This document shows positions 1 through 11,289 of a stretch of DNA of 64,000 nucleotides, piece by piece. Origin of the DNA: Gelatoporia subvermispora B (lineage: Eukaryota; Basidiomycota; Agaricomycetes; Polyporales; Gelatoporiaceae); contig KB445800.1 of NCBI GenBank assembly GCA_000320605.2, forward strand, positions 99,663-163,662, read 5' to 3'. The translations under genes were made by a program, and so were the position numbers. Within the stretch, counting starts at the first letter, position 1. Every line of letters begins with the position of its first letter. Below the pieces are notes generated by a model, which made no database searches, was not told where the DNA came from, and saw nothing but the letters and a program-made list of their open reading frames with translations.

Positions 1-1019
1 CTGTTTCCATTTATGAATTCCAATATTAGTTTTGATCTGTACTCCATACTACATAATCACTCTATAATCCAACATTGTAACCTTGATTAGTTTTGATCCT
101 TGAGCGCCCATCAAGTGGGAATAATTGTGAGCTAGTTCGACGAGCAAAGAGTTAGAACTATTTTGGAATTTTGCGGGAGGAAAATTGTGTGATCAGTGGC
201 ATAGAAAACGAAATATCACCCTGATTTCTTTAACAAGATGCAACAGCTATTGTGCTTGCCAGGTAGTGATAAAACCATGCTAAAATGAAGAAATGTTTCT
301 ATGCTAGTACTTTCTTATTGGCTGTGATCCCAGGCTGTAAAAGATCTGAACCTCCAAAAGTCTGTTCAGGGTGATAATTGTGAATTTGATCACAATGAAT
401 GTCTTGAATTTCCTCCTAGGTAAAATAGAAATAACAATCAAACTGATCTTGTATTAAAAATTTCCCATTTTTTCTCTCTGTTTTCCTTTTGATTGGCTGA
501 CTCACATTGTAGCAACATACATCACATTCACACACTTATATTAGATGTATACAGAATGAGATTATCATCAAATAAAATACATTATTGGCGATGTCAAATG
601 GCAGTAGCCACGGTGGATACATTGTTGATATTGCAGCACATGTTTTCCAAACAATTTCCCCAGATAAACCACGGAGTTAACCATACCTTTCTCACGATTT
701 ACTCGTTATTTATACGGTGGAAACATGTCCTCATGCCCGCGGTGTCAGGTGGGATGAGCCCAACCTTGGGAGCACACGTCCGGAAGAGGAGCGTGGGAGT
801 CGGTCACGTGTTCATACGCGACGCGAAGTCGAACATCATGTCAACCGCATCAGTCGGTGAGCCCCCGTTCATGTTCACCCGATCCAACCCCTTCACATAC
901 TCTTGTATGTGCCTCTCCAGCCTGCTTGGCCCACTGCTCTAACCATTATCTCTCGTTGATCCCGTCTGTGTGACTGTATGATCCTACGCTGAACGGTTGT
1001 CTGGCCTATCCTGATCGTT
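1..1019. other. AT-rich stretch with no recognised gene
   Basis: No reading frame here shows family resemblance, and the only long frame (493-942, +) has no recognisable motif. The first 700 bases are clearly richer in A and T than the following kinesin gene. It probably holds the kinesin promoter and intergenic DNA. Confidence 0.5.
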
Positions 1020-3785
1020 ATGGCTACGGTGCATTCCAAGATCAAGGTTGCGACACGTATTCGTCCACAACTTGAGGGGGAGCAAACAGATGGAGGCATC
1101 CGGGCTGTAAGAGATGGACCAGAACGCTCTCATATAGCGGTCAACAACCCTCGGGTCCCCTCGCAGGTGTTCACATTTCCGTCAGTTCCCGAGCTTCAAA
1201 CCTCCTTGCTTAGACCTGAGATTGTTTCCAGCTTTGCATCCTGCTACGATGAGAATTCAACCCAAGAGGAGATATTCGAGAGGGATATCTTACCTTTGCT
1301 TGATGCAGTCTACAATGGCATTGTGCGTGTCAGATACATTTCGGCCCACCCCGGCTCTGAGCATGAAATATACAGACGGTCACTGTATTCGCGTACGGTG
1401 TTACATCTTCTGGCAAGACGCACACGATGCAGGGTTCCTCGACGCAGCCAGGGGTGACGCCTAGATCAATGGAGGTAAGCACTCTCAACTCACGGAGCGA
1501 GAATCCCATTGTGCAACTAACGACTTCCATGACTCGTTCTCGGGCTTGTACTTTCTGTCGGACTTAGGCACTGCTCCAAAGGAAAGCCGTATCGAAGAGC
1601 AGCGACATGTCCATAGCCATGTCATACATGGAGATCTACAAGGATGAAGTCTACGATCTTCTCGTGCCTAGGGACAAAGTACGAAGTTTTCGTTATGCGT
1701 GGTCGCATACCACTCATGAGATATGTCATGTCACTAGGCGATGAAGCTTCCTGTTCGCGAAAGCGAAACGGGCGAAGTCTTTGTCGCCAACCTCTCTTCC
1801 GAGCCGATCGAATCTATGTCAGACTTCGATGCGCTATATGCGTGAGCTCAACCCTCGACGATGCACGATGTTTGAATGACAATACATCTATAGACAAGCA
1901 TCGAAACAGCGTTCAGTCGGAGCAACGAACCTGAATAGGGCCTCCTCGCGATCTCACGCGATCTTGGTGGTGTCAGTGACTGCGTGTCGCGGACCAACAG
2001 AACAAGGTCAGGAGCCTTTGGTATAGAAATGCCACCATATTCAAGTGGACGATAGCATTGGTCGGAAAGCTACTGCTTGTCGATCTCGCCGGTTCTGAGA
2101 ACAACAAAGTATGTTTGTCCGGCCTGACGAAACAATATATTAAGGCTCTAACAGCTACCTCTAGCACACAGGAAATGACGCGTCCAGAATGGCGGAATCG
2201 GCCGCGATCAACCGATCACTTAGTGTTTTGGGCCAAGTGGTGCATGCTCTCAATATTGGCGCGGTAAGGATCTTTCGATACATGACTTCCATGCCGTTCA
2301 CTCATTAAGATCGAAGAGCCGTATTCCGTATCGCAACTCCAAATTGACCCGCATCCTGCAACCGGCGCTGGGCGGCAACTCATTGGGTCTATTGATCTGC
2401 AATCTGGCTCCGGGTAGTAAATTCAGACAAGACACGCTCAACACACTGAAGTCAGCCTGGTCTATAGCTCTATCCGTGACCACATATACTAACTAAAGGA
2501 CTGCCAGTTTCGCATCTCGGACCAAGAATGTTGAGAACAAGCCTGTCGTAAATCAGCAGAGTGCGTTGGTCTTCATCGCATTGTTCATCTTCACTGATAA
2601 ATTGATCAGAGAGCAATGCAATCCCAGCTGGTAACTCCTATAAGTCAGGTCCCTCAGCGGAAAATGGCAACCCTCAACACCGTATTCGACAACCTAGACC
2701 AAGCGCTGACTACCTGAAGAAGTCGCGTGTTTCCAATCTTCCGTTTAAGGTTGCAGCGGATGACCAGCACAAAGCGAAGAGCAATGAAGAGCCGAAAGCA
2801 ACCTGTCCGGTTCCGGCCGCGCTAGGGGCCCCGGTGCTGACCGAGGATGACATCAATGCTAGAGTGCGTACGATACTCTTCTCCGCACAGTATCCTTACA
2901 CTGACATCATCATGAACGAGGATAGATAGCGAAAGCAGTAGAGGCAGAAGTCGCACGGCGTCTTGCCGAGTTCGAGCGTCATCGATCTTCTTCGCCCGCC
3001 GAAGGGCGCAACGAGGGCCACCGCGGACACTCGCCAAAGAAGGCATCGGCCTCCAGGACGTCTAGTGCTTCTCCACGGAAACACCGAAGTCTCGACGTCG
3101 ACCTCAAGCACCGTCTTCGCGAACTCGAAGACAAGTAGTGAGTGAATTGGCGTTGGCAGCGCGCGGGTGCTGAACCAAGGACGCAGCGAGCGCGGGAACA
3201 AGGAAGTCCAGCTTGTGGATTCTCTCTCGCCCGCGTCAAGGAAGAAGACCGGGCGCGCCTACGTCGCCCTGGCGAGGGCACAGTCAGAGAAGTATGCTGC
3301 GCATCTCGTATTCTTAGGTCGGCGGCTGATCCCCGCGATAGGAATAACCTCCACCTCGCTCTCGAACTCTACCGCAAAGCTGAAGCTTACGTGCCTGATA
3401 ATGCCAAGCTAAAAGAGAGGTGGATAATTTTCGTTGCTCACGTATTCCTTTGCATGGTCAAGTCTAGTCAGAACTGATATAATGTCCTCGTGCTACACCT
3501 GTTTATAGAATCATTGAGATTGAATGGGCAGTGAAGCATGATAAGCCATTCAATCCGTCACCGAAGCGGGCCAAGAAGCCAAAGAAGACCAAATTGCATC
3601 GAAGGGCGGACGATGCCGCGAGTATTTCGCAGACACTCGTGGGAGGCTTGGGGACCTACAGTGATGTCATGGACGACAAGGAAAACCGGCTGGATGTGAT
3701 GCAATATACCCCCGCTAAGCGTCCGATTGAGGATGAGACCGATCGTGTGACGCGGAAGCGACACAAGGCTGGTGGACTGTTTTGA
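1020..3785 (+). CDS. Kinesin motor protein with N-terminal motor (KIF22/Kid-like)
   Basis: Microtubule motor ATPase. I read fourteen exons: 1020-1322, 1376-1474, 1568-1678, 1738-1841, 1894-2006, 2056-2108, 2165-2263, 2317-2450, 2508-2560, 2610-2863, 2926-3137, 3187-3291, 3342-3419 and 3509-3785. They sum to 1995 nt (664 codons plus stop) and stay in frame throughout. The motor shows the P-loop AYGVTSSGKTHTMQG, switch I NRASSRSHAIL, switch II VDLAGSENN, and the late motor motifs SRIPYRNSKLTRIL and FASRTKNVENKPVV. After about residue 350 comes a charged, Lys/Arg-rich tail with helical, coiled-coil-like stretches, ending RKRHKAGGLF. The SENN switch and single N-terminal motor favour the kinesin-10 (Kid) type, which moves chromosomes on spindles; that subfamily call is inference. 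A 63-nt in-frame segment (1169-1231) has GT-AG ends and joins Q-V-F to ASCYDENSTQ, so it may be a further intron (643 aa). Confidence 0.9.
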
Positions 3786-4068
3786 AAGGACTGTCGCTGA
3801 ATGTTTTGTTTTGTTGTAGTTTATGCGTATGCCGAGCTTTCTTACGCTGTCGATCTTCAGTCCGTTTATTTAATTGTGCAATGGCGATTCTAGAACTACT
3901 GATACATTGTGCACAAGTTCCCGCGTCCGCGCTAATTCGCTACAAGAATCCAGAATCATGGTCCTAGTGATACAAAACTCTTCAGAGAAAGAAAGGGGAA
4001 GGTCCTGATTTGTACAAATACAAGAGTCCAACTTCGTCGAGGACCCACTGCGTGCGTACGCGCGCTGT
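3786..4068. other. Short intergenic region between convergent genes
   Basis: The region separates the 3' ends of the kinesin (+) and the Med25-like reading region (-). It should hold both 3' UTRs. No distinct element is seen. Confidence 0.4.
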
Positions 4069-5173
4069 CTAGCCGTGACTACGTGCACCACTCTGGGTGT
4101 AGCGGAGGGACGAAGCAATGTTCGGCGGAGCACCCTCGTCGGGGTTGTGTCCGAGAGGCACAAGCTGACGGGGGGATGTCAAAGAACGGGAGGGGCCTGG
4201 AGACAGCGCGACGACAAAGTCCGGGAATCTAGTCTCGAGGAAAATCGCACCGACGAGGAACGCTCTGGCCGTGGCGGTCGGGTACAGGATGATTCCGGCA
4301 CCGCGAAGGGTGCTGCTCCCTCCCCACGAGGCGACAGCGATCTGCAGGTGCGGTTTCTGTGACTTCCTCTTTCGTAAAAGCTGCTGCGAAACTCACGAGC
4401 TGGTTCTGGAGCAGATGCTGAGCAAAGGCCTCGAATTGGGCATGGTTGGCTTGCGAGCTGGCCTGCTGAGGGAGCCTATCGGGCATGAAGATGCACATCG
4501 GCGGGGTGTTCCGTTTCGTCCAATCATAAATCTGCTGTAAAACCCCCCTTTGTCCTATCACATGGACATGGAACCGGGACGGCCATTTCTCGGCCTGACT
4601 ACTTATAACGGCGGAGTGAGCGCTACGCGTACGTCATTCATTGTCGCTCGACATACCTGTCTCCTTCTGTCTCCGCAGCAGTGACATACAATTCTTGCGT
4701 CGGAGTGCCCTGATGAGCGCCAGGGATTGTGAATACGCCACGCCACGGTCGCGGTTGGGGAACTTGGTCATTCGGCGGCGGTATGAGGGACTCGAGATGG
4801 GTGGGCAGACGGAACATTGTCGTCGACGGGGCTGAGGAACGCATGCTAAATTTGCCTTGCTTTAATGGAGCACTAGCTGAAGTGTAGGTATGAACGCAGG
4901 GACATCTTGCGCTCATGAAATAGTCCGGGCAGGCCGCAGTAGCAGGATCGGAATACGAACACTGCTCCGATACTGTCGCCGTGCAGAGGACTTCAGAAAA
5001 ATCCGAGTAAACGCCTGTCTCCTGCGACATCGTTCGATAACGTTTCCCGATAACAGGTCACCAACCTTATGGTGGAAAACTCTAGCGAGCGTTCTTATCG
5101 ACACAGGAACTTGAACTCTGTGAGCCACGCCCATGGCGACCAACTCTTGGCACGTCCAGACACACGTACGCAC
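4069..5173 (-). CDS. Mediator subunit 25-like protein, C-terminal part (5' end unresolved)
   Basis: On the minus strand several exons join into one protein end. A segment beginning WTCQELVAMGV (near 5150) resembles the end of the Med25 von Willebrand-like domain. It is followed by a Pro-rich linker, then RPWRGVFTIPG, then across an intron (donor near 4657) EKWPSRFHVHVIGQRG, then across another (donor about 4391, acceptor near 4333) IAVASWGG, GIILYPTATARAFLVGAIF. The stop is at 4069-4071. The pattern W-x-GV, WP-x-R/K-x-x-x-x-VI, and a hydrophobic strand ending in an L/V-G-A/L-I segment fits the activator-interacting (ACID/SPOC-like) fold of Med25. If right, it links transcription activators to Mediator in the nucleus. 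The N-terminal domain could not be assembled: the minus-strand frame at 5246-5749 contains a plausible piece (FEIAKVRVRPMRNESLL) but I cannot join it. The family call is moderate to weak. Confidence 0.42.
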
Positions 5174-6761
5174 GTGGAAAAATGTAAATCTGAGCTCGTC
5201 AGATCGATGTTTGCGCGCCCTTGAGCTCTACATGAAAGTCGGAGGTTAGATCGCCTTCCCATCGCTTCGCCGCGGCGTGCCAGATGGCGGCTCCACGTCA
5301 CAGGGATGCGGCCTCCGGGATGAGACGGTCCCACCGTCGCCCGCAGCGGAACGTGGCGAGCCTGGACGCCATCGAATTCCCATGATGACAACAATGTCTA
5401 TGGGAACCTCGACCATGGCGCAATGGCTCCCAGGCGCGGCTGGCCCGGTGCGTCGGGCAGGGCCTCGCGACGCCCCGCGGGCGCGTTGCCAGGCTTTAGA
5501 GTTGGACGAGGGGCATCTCCGGGAGTGCAGTATTTGCCGCCTTCGGAAGGTCCGGGACGACGCGCTGGGGGTCGCCAGCGCCAGCTCACCGAAGTAGAGC
5601 AGCGACTCGTTCCGCATCGGGCGCACGCGGACCTTGGCGATTTCGAATGTCATCGATTCCTGCTCGCCGGCCACGCCGCTAGAGCCAACGCAGGCGAGCG
5701 CGAGGCGGTCGTCCTGGCATTGACGAGTCGCTCCGCCCGCCTGCTGCACCCCGCTTACCCGCGTCCACCCGTCTCAGCTCCTCGGAGCCCTAGCCCACGC
5801 CACGGGCCCTCGCCCGCGACCCGCGACCGCCTCCAACACAGCACGGAAATTCCACGTGCGACGATCTGCGGCTATCTGCACGCCGCATTGATTGCGCTTG
5901 CGCGGGCCATTCTCCGCGCCCGGATCAGGGCCACGGAGCGTCGTAAATGAAGCCCTGATCCGCCGCCATGTGCGCTGCCTCCGACTTCACCGGGTCTGGA
6001 GCGGCTTGGCAGCTGCAAGGGCGTCTGTGTGTGACCATGGATCAGTGCCCACGGCGTGCCGTATGTTCGGCAAGACTGCTCGAGCACTCCCGCGGGAGGC
6101 GCAGTGGGAGACGAAGCGGCGGCCGCGCCTTGCGCGCCTGAGCGCGTGCGTCGGGGGTAATATGCGCATAATAAAGGAGCTCAAATCAGTGGGATGTGCC
6201 CGACAGTAGGGAGACTACACCGGTCCAGACTGCTCGTGTCACAATGCCCTCCGTGTCATGGTTCCTTCACCTGCATAAGGCGCCTTGATCGTGTCAAGTC
6301 TCACCGCACCCAGAAGAAATTCCGGAAATCGATACTTCTCTTGGATATGGGCGCTGCAAGGCGGCCGAAGAGAGGTTCCAGACGGAAATGCATGGGAGTT
6401 CGCGCAGTTAGAGTCGTGAGTTGAGTGCGAGTGTAGACTCTAGGATGACTATGGTTCCTCTGTGGGTCCTGTAAGCTGGCCGGAGAAGAATCTCAGGCGA
6501 ACGAGGGAACATGCGTAAAAAAGTGACGCGAGGTCATCGCAGTTTTAGATTCGTGAGTTGAGTGTTGGTATAGTGTATGATCTAGGATGGCGGCTCTCTG
6601 CCGCAAATGAAGTCGCATTATAAGCAGCTCCCACCTGAAAGATGCACAGGTGTCACATACCATAATAATACTATGATGTTCTCTAAATCAACCAGAAAAT
6701 ACCGCATTTGAGCGATCCGCTCCGCTCAAGAGCCCACCAGCGACAATTCCACACTCACCTA
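5174..6761. other. Unresolved GC-rich region, then intergenic DNA with a short direct repeat
   Basis: 5174-5750 may hold upstream exons of the Med25-like gene on the minus strand. From 5750 to about 6400 I recognise no gene despite several open frames. An imperfect direct repeat is described separately (6403-6600). Confidence 0.35.
6403..6600. repeat. Imperfect direct repeat of about 60 bp, two copies
   Basis: The two copies begin near 6403 and 6538. Both contain a cgcagtt...gagt/ttcgtgagttgag core, followed by a ctaggatg block and ctctgt/ctctgcc. The spacing is about 135 bp. They sit downstream of the AsnRS stop codon. Confidence 0.5.
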
Positions 6762-8905
6762 CTACAGCAGCATCCGCCCCGCCCAGCGCGGCATCGGGAT
6801 GCACTCCCGCACATTCTCCACGCCGCTCATCCAGCTGATCAGCCTCTCGAAGCCGAGTCCAAACCCTCCATGCGGCGTGCCCCCGTACCTCCTCAGATCC
6901 AGATACCACGCGTACTCCGCCTCGTCGAGCCCCGCCTGCCTGATCTTCTCGCGCAGGACGTCCTCGCGCTCCTCGCGGAGGGACCCGCCCGCGAGCTCGC
7001 CGACGCCGGGCACGAGCAGGTCCACGCACGCGACCGTCTCGCGCTCCCCGCCCCCCGCTCCTGCGCGGGGGTCGTTGCGCCGCATGTAGAACGCCTTGAG
7101 CGCGGCGGGGTAGTCCGTGACGAACACGGGCCCGCGCACGAGGTGCTCCGCGAGCCAGCGCTCGTGCTCGCTCTGGAGCGCGCGCCCCCACGCGGGCTCG
7201 AACTCGAACCGCACGCCCGACGCCGCGAGCGCGCGCACCGCGTCGGCGTAGGTGATCCGCGGCCACGGCTCCGGCGCGTCCGCCCACGCGCGCACTTGCG
7301 CCCGCCTCCCTCCCTCCTGCCCGCCTCGCTCGCCCTCTCCTGCGCCCCCCTCCCCAAGTGCGCCCCCCTCCTGCGCACACGCCCCCACCACGCGCCTCAC
7401 GCACCGCTCGACGACGCCGCACACGTCCTCGATGCTGCGCGTGAACGCCCACTCGGCCTCGAGCATCCAGAACTCGGCGAGGTGGCGCGCGGTGAGGGAG
7501 CGCTCCGCGCGGAACGCGGGCGCGAGCGTGTACACGCGCGACAGGGCGCCCGCGAGCGCCTCGAGGTGCAGCTGCGCGGAGACGGTCAGGTACGCGGGGT
7601 GCCCGAAGAACTCCAGGGAGGCGGGTGTATGCGCCGGGGGCGAGGCGGGGGAGGATGAGTCTGGCGAAAGGGAGGGGGCTGGGCCTGCGGGAGCCGATGA
7701 GCTTGGGTGCGGGCTGGGTGTTGAAGTGGATCCGGAGGCGGACGTAGAGGCGGAGGCAGGCTCGGGATCGGACGGCGAGGCAGAAGCGGGCGCGATGCGG
7801 AACGCCTCGCCCGCGCCCTCGCAGTCGTTCGACGTTATGATCGGCGTGTGCACGTAGCAGAAGCCCTCGTCCTACATATATAGCACGTCGCACCGGCGCA
7901 TTGGCATCAGCAATGTTGTCCCGCGCCTCTGAACCCGTGCCGGTCTCGCGCGGAGAGCCGAAGGGGGCAGAGCGGATGGGAGAGGGCGCACCTCGAAGAA
8001 CGCGTTCACGGCCCGCGTCGCGCGCGCGCGCAGGCGGAGGATCGTCGCGGCGTCGTCGGTGCGCGCGCGGAGGTGGCAGTTGTCGCGGAGGTGCTCGACG
8101 GAGAGCGCCTGCTTCTGGATCGGGTACTCCTGCTCGTTCCGTGCCCCACGCAGCATGCGGCGGGTCGCGAGTTGCAGCCACAATGACAATCAGGATCGAC
8201 ACCAGAGGAGCAGTCGTGGTCGGATCGTTGCGGCGAGATCGTATACGCATCCCAATCGAAGATCAAATATGCACAGCAATCAGCTTCCCGTGTGACCTCT
8301 CGCCCTGGCCAGAGGAGAGGCTACTCACCGCGGGGTCGCACGCGCCGAGGACGTCGACGGCCTCGACGCGGAGCTCTTTCGTCTGGCCGCGCGCGGGACT
8401 CGCGACGAGCGCACCGCGGAGGCGCACGCTGCACCCGTTCGTCAGCCTGCCCGCAGCCGCCCGTCCGCCGGGCCACACCCACGCCAATTTCACCATTCGC
8501 ACCGCGCACCCCGCCGAAGTCATCAGCACCCAAGACAACGCCACCACCAAGCCCAACGAGCCAGAAAGACCCACCACACCGAACGCACACCAGAACCAAT
8601 GAGGCTACTTCGCGACAGAGAAAGCAGGGCACGCACCCCTTGGCGAGCTCCGGGCTGGGGAACACGGCCTGCAGCCCTCTCGGTGCGCTCCCGTCGTTCA
8701 CCATCGCGAACGCGATGTGCTTCTGGCGGCGCACGGACTTGATCCAGCCGTGCACTGTGACCTCTTCATGCTTTTGCTCCTGCTCCTGAGCTTGCGCAGA
8801 AGGGGAGTCTTGCCCTGCGCCAGAGGGTGCGGAGCGGAGGAGCTGGCGGATGGTCGGGGGGAGAGCGGGTGCGCGCGCGGTCGAGAGGGCGCGGCGGAGG
8901 AGCAT
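6762..8905 (-). CDS. Asparaginyl-tRNA synthetase, mitochondrial type
   Basis: Class II aminoacyl-tRNA synthetase charging tRNA-Asn. Exons (high to low): 8905-8637, 8446-8329, 8129-7992 and 7871-6762, 1635 nt, 544 aa. The start MLLRRALSTARAPALPP is Arg/Ser/Ala-rich and lacks acids, as expected for a mitochondrial presequence. The anticodon-binding OB fold follows (VHGWIKSVRRQKHIAF near residue 55). Then come PIQKQALSVEHLRDNCHLRA, TSNDCEGAGEAFRI, class II motif 2 (FRAERSLTARHLAEFWMLE) and motif 3 (GFGLGFERLISW), ending near IPMPRWAGRMLL. Two in-frame insertions are unusual: about 50 residues of Ser/Pro/acidic low complexity between EAFRI and FFGHPAYLTVS, and a Gly/Glu-rich loop after VVGACAQEG. 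Motif 2 has Ser in place of the Asn common after FRAE. Fungi often have a separate cytosolic enzyme, so this is probably the organellar one. Confidence 0.93.
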
Positions 8906-9193
8906 GTAGCAAGTGGCAAGTAACAAGCAGGAGACGCCTGTCGGGCGCGGCGCGCGTGCGTACAAACTCAAACTCGGCGAGCAAGTGCCAGTGTGGGGCG
9001 CATTGCGCACTTAGGTATATTGGGAATACAGACGTCTCGTAGCAGAGCACAGGACAAAAGGAGGACAGTCAAAGAATGATACACAGGGCGGGCCCCATAC
9101 TGTATTTTCGGCGGTGGCGACGGCGGTCTACTCTCGCATTCACTCGCGCACACGCACTCGCCCGCTCGCCTCGTCGTTCGCCTCGTCGTTCGC

Positions 9194-9747
9194 TCAGAAT
9201 CCCCGTCCACGGCCCCTGCCCCGTCCGCGCGGGCGTCCGCGGTCGCCGCCGCCGCCGCGTGCTCCCCGCCCGCGCCCCCTCGCCTCGTCCTTCTTCCTGC
9301 TCTTGGGCTTGGGCGCGTCGTCGACGAGGAGCGTGTCGAGCGGCAGTGCGTCGGGGAGGACAAAGTAGCGAATGTTGTTCCCGCGGATCGAGAGCGTGTC
9401 GAGCGCGGTGGGCTCGCGGTTGCGCGCAGTCATCTTGACCGTCTTGAGGTGCGTGTTCATCTGCATGTCCACACCTAGGCGGGCCAGGTCCGGTCAGCTT
9501 ACTTTGCAGGGGCGGTGAATGGGAGGGGCGCACCGGTGATGGTCCCGTGGACGATGGAGCCGTTCTTGAGCTCGACGGTGACCGTCTCATTGTTCAATTT
9601 CATAAGAAATCTGGAGAGAAAAGGACGGGTTAGACATGTTTCCTAGGGGGCTGCTCGGAGTCCGCCCCCGCGCCAATGCAGCAAAATCGTAGCAAAATCG
9701 CAACCGGAGTATGTATCAGGACCAGGCACGTACCTGACGAGCTTCAT
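9194..9747 (-). CDS. SMD1: Small nuclear ribonucleoprotein Sm D1
   Basis: Core spliceosomal Sm protein; it forms part of the seven-member ring on U1, U2, U4 and U5 snRNAs. Exons: 9747-9734, 9610-9534 and 9474-9194, 372 nt, 123 aa, the usual size. It starts [20 protein letters not shown]. Sm1 contains [18 protein letters not shown], Sm2 contains the nearly invariant [14 protein letters not shown], and the C-terminal tail is rich in RG/GR dipeptides, the usual target of arginine methylation. The first exon codes for only four residues plus two bases, and its donor is gtacgt. It lies 288 bp beyond the AsnRS start codon, on the same strand. Confidence 0.97.
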
Positions 9748-9829
9748 GGTGGGCTACGAATGCGGCGGCGGCGGGGAGAGAGGGTGAGGATGATTGCTGG
9801 GCGGTGCGCCTCGCCGCAAGCGTCCACCA

Positions 9830-10260
9830 CGAGCCGCTTCCCAATCGGGAAGCTCACCAAACACACATCAACACGCGCTCGACCCGCCGCTTCGTCCTCG
9901 TCGGGACCTCGACCCTCTGATCAGTGCTACTTCGTCTGGGAGCTGGGCTCGATGCCGATGTGCACGGCACTTGCGCCTACACGGCCTCATTATAATCTGC
10001 TGAATAGACTGTGACCGCGTGTGCTACGCAGGCCCACCTGAGCGGACCTCCTGGGCACCGCCGGGCCTCAGCTGAGTGCTTCCCTTTCTCTTCTCATACA
10101 TTACTTCCTACCCTCGCTATGCGCCCTCTGTCCTTCTCGTCGTCCCTGCTTCCATATCCTCCTAGCTCACGCGTGCGCTGGCGTATGATCCCGCGCCGTG
10201 CGCTCCTGACGTCCTGCGCTCCACTTCGCGTGCGTCGGAAGGTGTCCGCTCGGTGAGAAT
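9830..10260. repeat. Dispersed duplicated non-coding segment, copy 1
   Basis: This stretch is a diverged direct duplicate of 12970-13410. Shared landmarks in order are gcttcccaat, accaaacac, a gctgaatagact/tactgaatagact block, ccgggcctcagctgagtg, acttcctaccctcgct and gcgtgcgctggcgtatga. It lies just upstream of the Sm-D1 gene. No coding potential was identified. Confidence 0.75.
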
Positions 10261-10419
10261 GCACCCGAACGCGTGCTGCCTCAGGTCGTATGCGAAGCTT
10301 CTATCACCTACATATAATCATCGAGTGCGACTCGGCGGCCTCGGACTAGTTGTGCTTCTTGGGGGCTGGCATCGCGATGGTTACGAATACCTGTTACTGC
10401 ACTGCGACTATCTACGTAG

Positions 10420-11270
10420 AGACTCGCGCTTCTCATCGAGCGATTTCAGGCGAGCTTAATCACGGTTTCATTTCGGGTTCATTTTGATCACGTATGCCTG
10501 CTCGAGAGCTACACTACAGCCACAGAAGCTACTGAAATCGTGGAAGAACGCACCCGAAGTATATGGAAGGAGACTCTTGTGTATCCATTCGCACTGCCAT
10601 CGAAGATTCGGTCGGCGTAATGCTGACCGCAGCATCCCAACACTATCCGACCAGCGTTTATAACAGGAATTCGGCTGCTGTGCTGCAGACTGCGATCCTA
10701 CAATAATCAATTCGATGTCGCCTCACTCCGACCTTCGGTGCTTTGGAGAGCTGGCGCATATCGATGTCTCAGCTTTCACGTCGATGTACTCCGGCTGGAC
10801 TGTCCGCTTCAAGGCGCAGGGAGAACGCGTCACGAATGGCGGTGCGCCGTACAAGCCCTTACACGACGTAGAACGGGACGTGGGAAGTGCGCCGTACAGA
10901 CCAGTGAAGAGTGTCCTGCTGAGTCGGTACGATGCCGATAGTGATTCCTTCGTTGATTCCTGTGCTGCAGGCTGTGATCCCGAGGAACCAGTCTCAAGTC
11001 GCCTCGCTCTGGTTCACAGTGCTCTTGAGAGCTAGTGTTGAGCAATCCTCAACTGTCACACCAAAGTACTGCCACTGGGCCGTCTGGCTGAAGGCACAGG
11101 AAGAGAATATCAGGAACGCGGCGCGGCGTGCCAGCCCGCACACAGTCTGGAGCGGGACGAGGAAGGTACGCCGTACAGACCATCATCGATGTGCGGAGAG
11201 TATGCTCCTGCATTGGCTCGATCCCGAAAGCATTGCCTTTGTTGATCCCCCATTGACGCCTTTTATAATA
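10420..11270. repeat. Tandem duplication of a unit of about 280 bp
   Basis: Two diverged direct units start near 10680 and 10963. Each opens with a ctgtgctgcag block and then gatcc. Both contain cgcctc(a/g)ctc, a gctggac/gctgaaggc-acagg block, and gtacgccgtacagacca or its near match. A weaker third unit may lie at 10420-10680. The open frames here (for example 10715-11035) differ between units, so I do not call a gene. Confidence 0.6.
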
Positions 11271-11289
11271 TGTAGTCTGCGCAATTGAA

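Noticed and set aside
6688..8250. 520-codon open frame on the minus strand
   Set aside because: It overlaps the AsnRS coding exons in another frame and is Arg/Ala/Gly-rich, as expected from high GC content. It has no motif.
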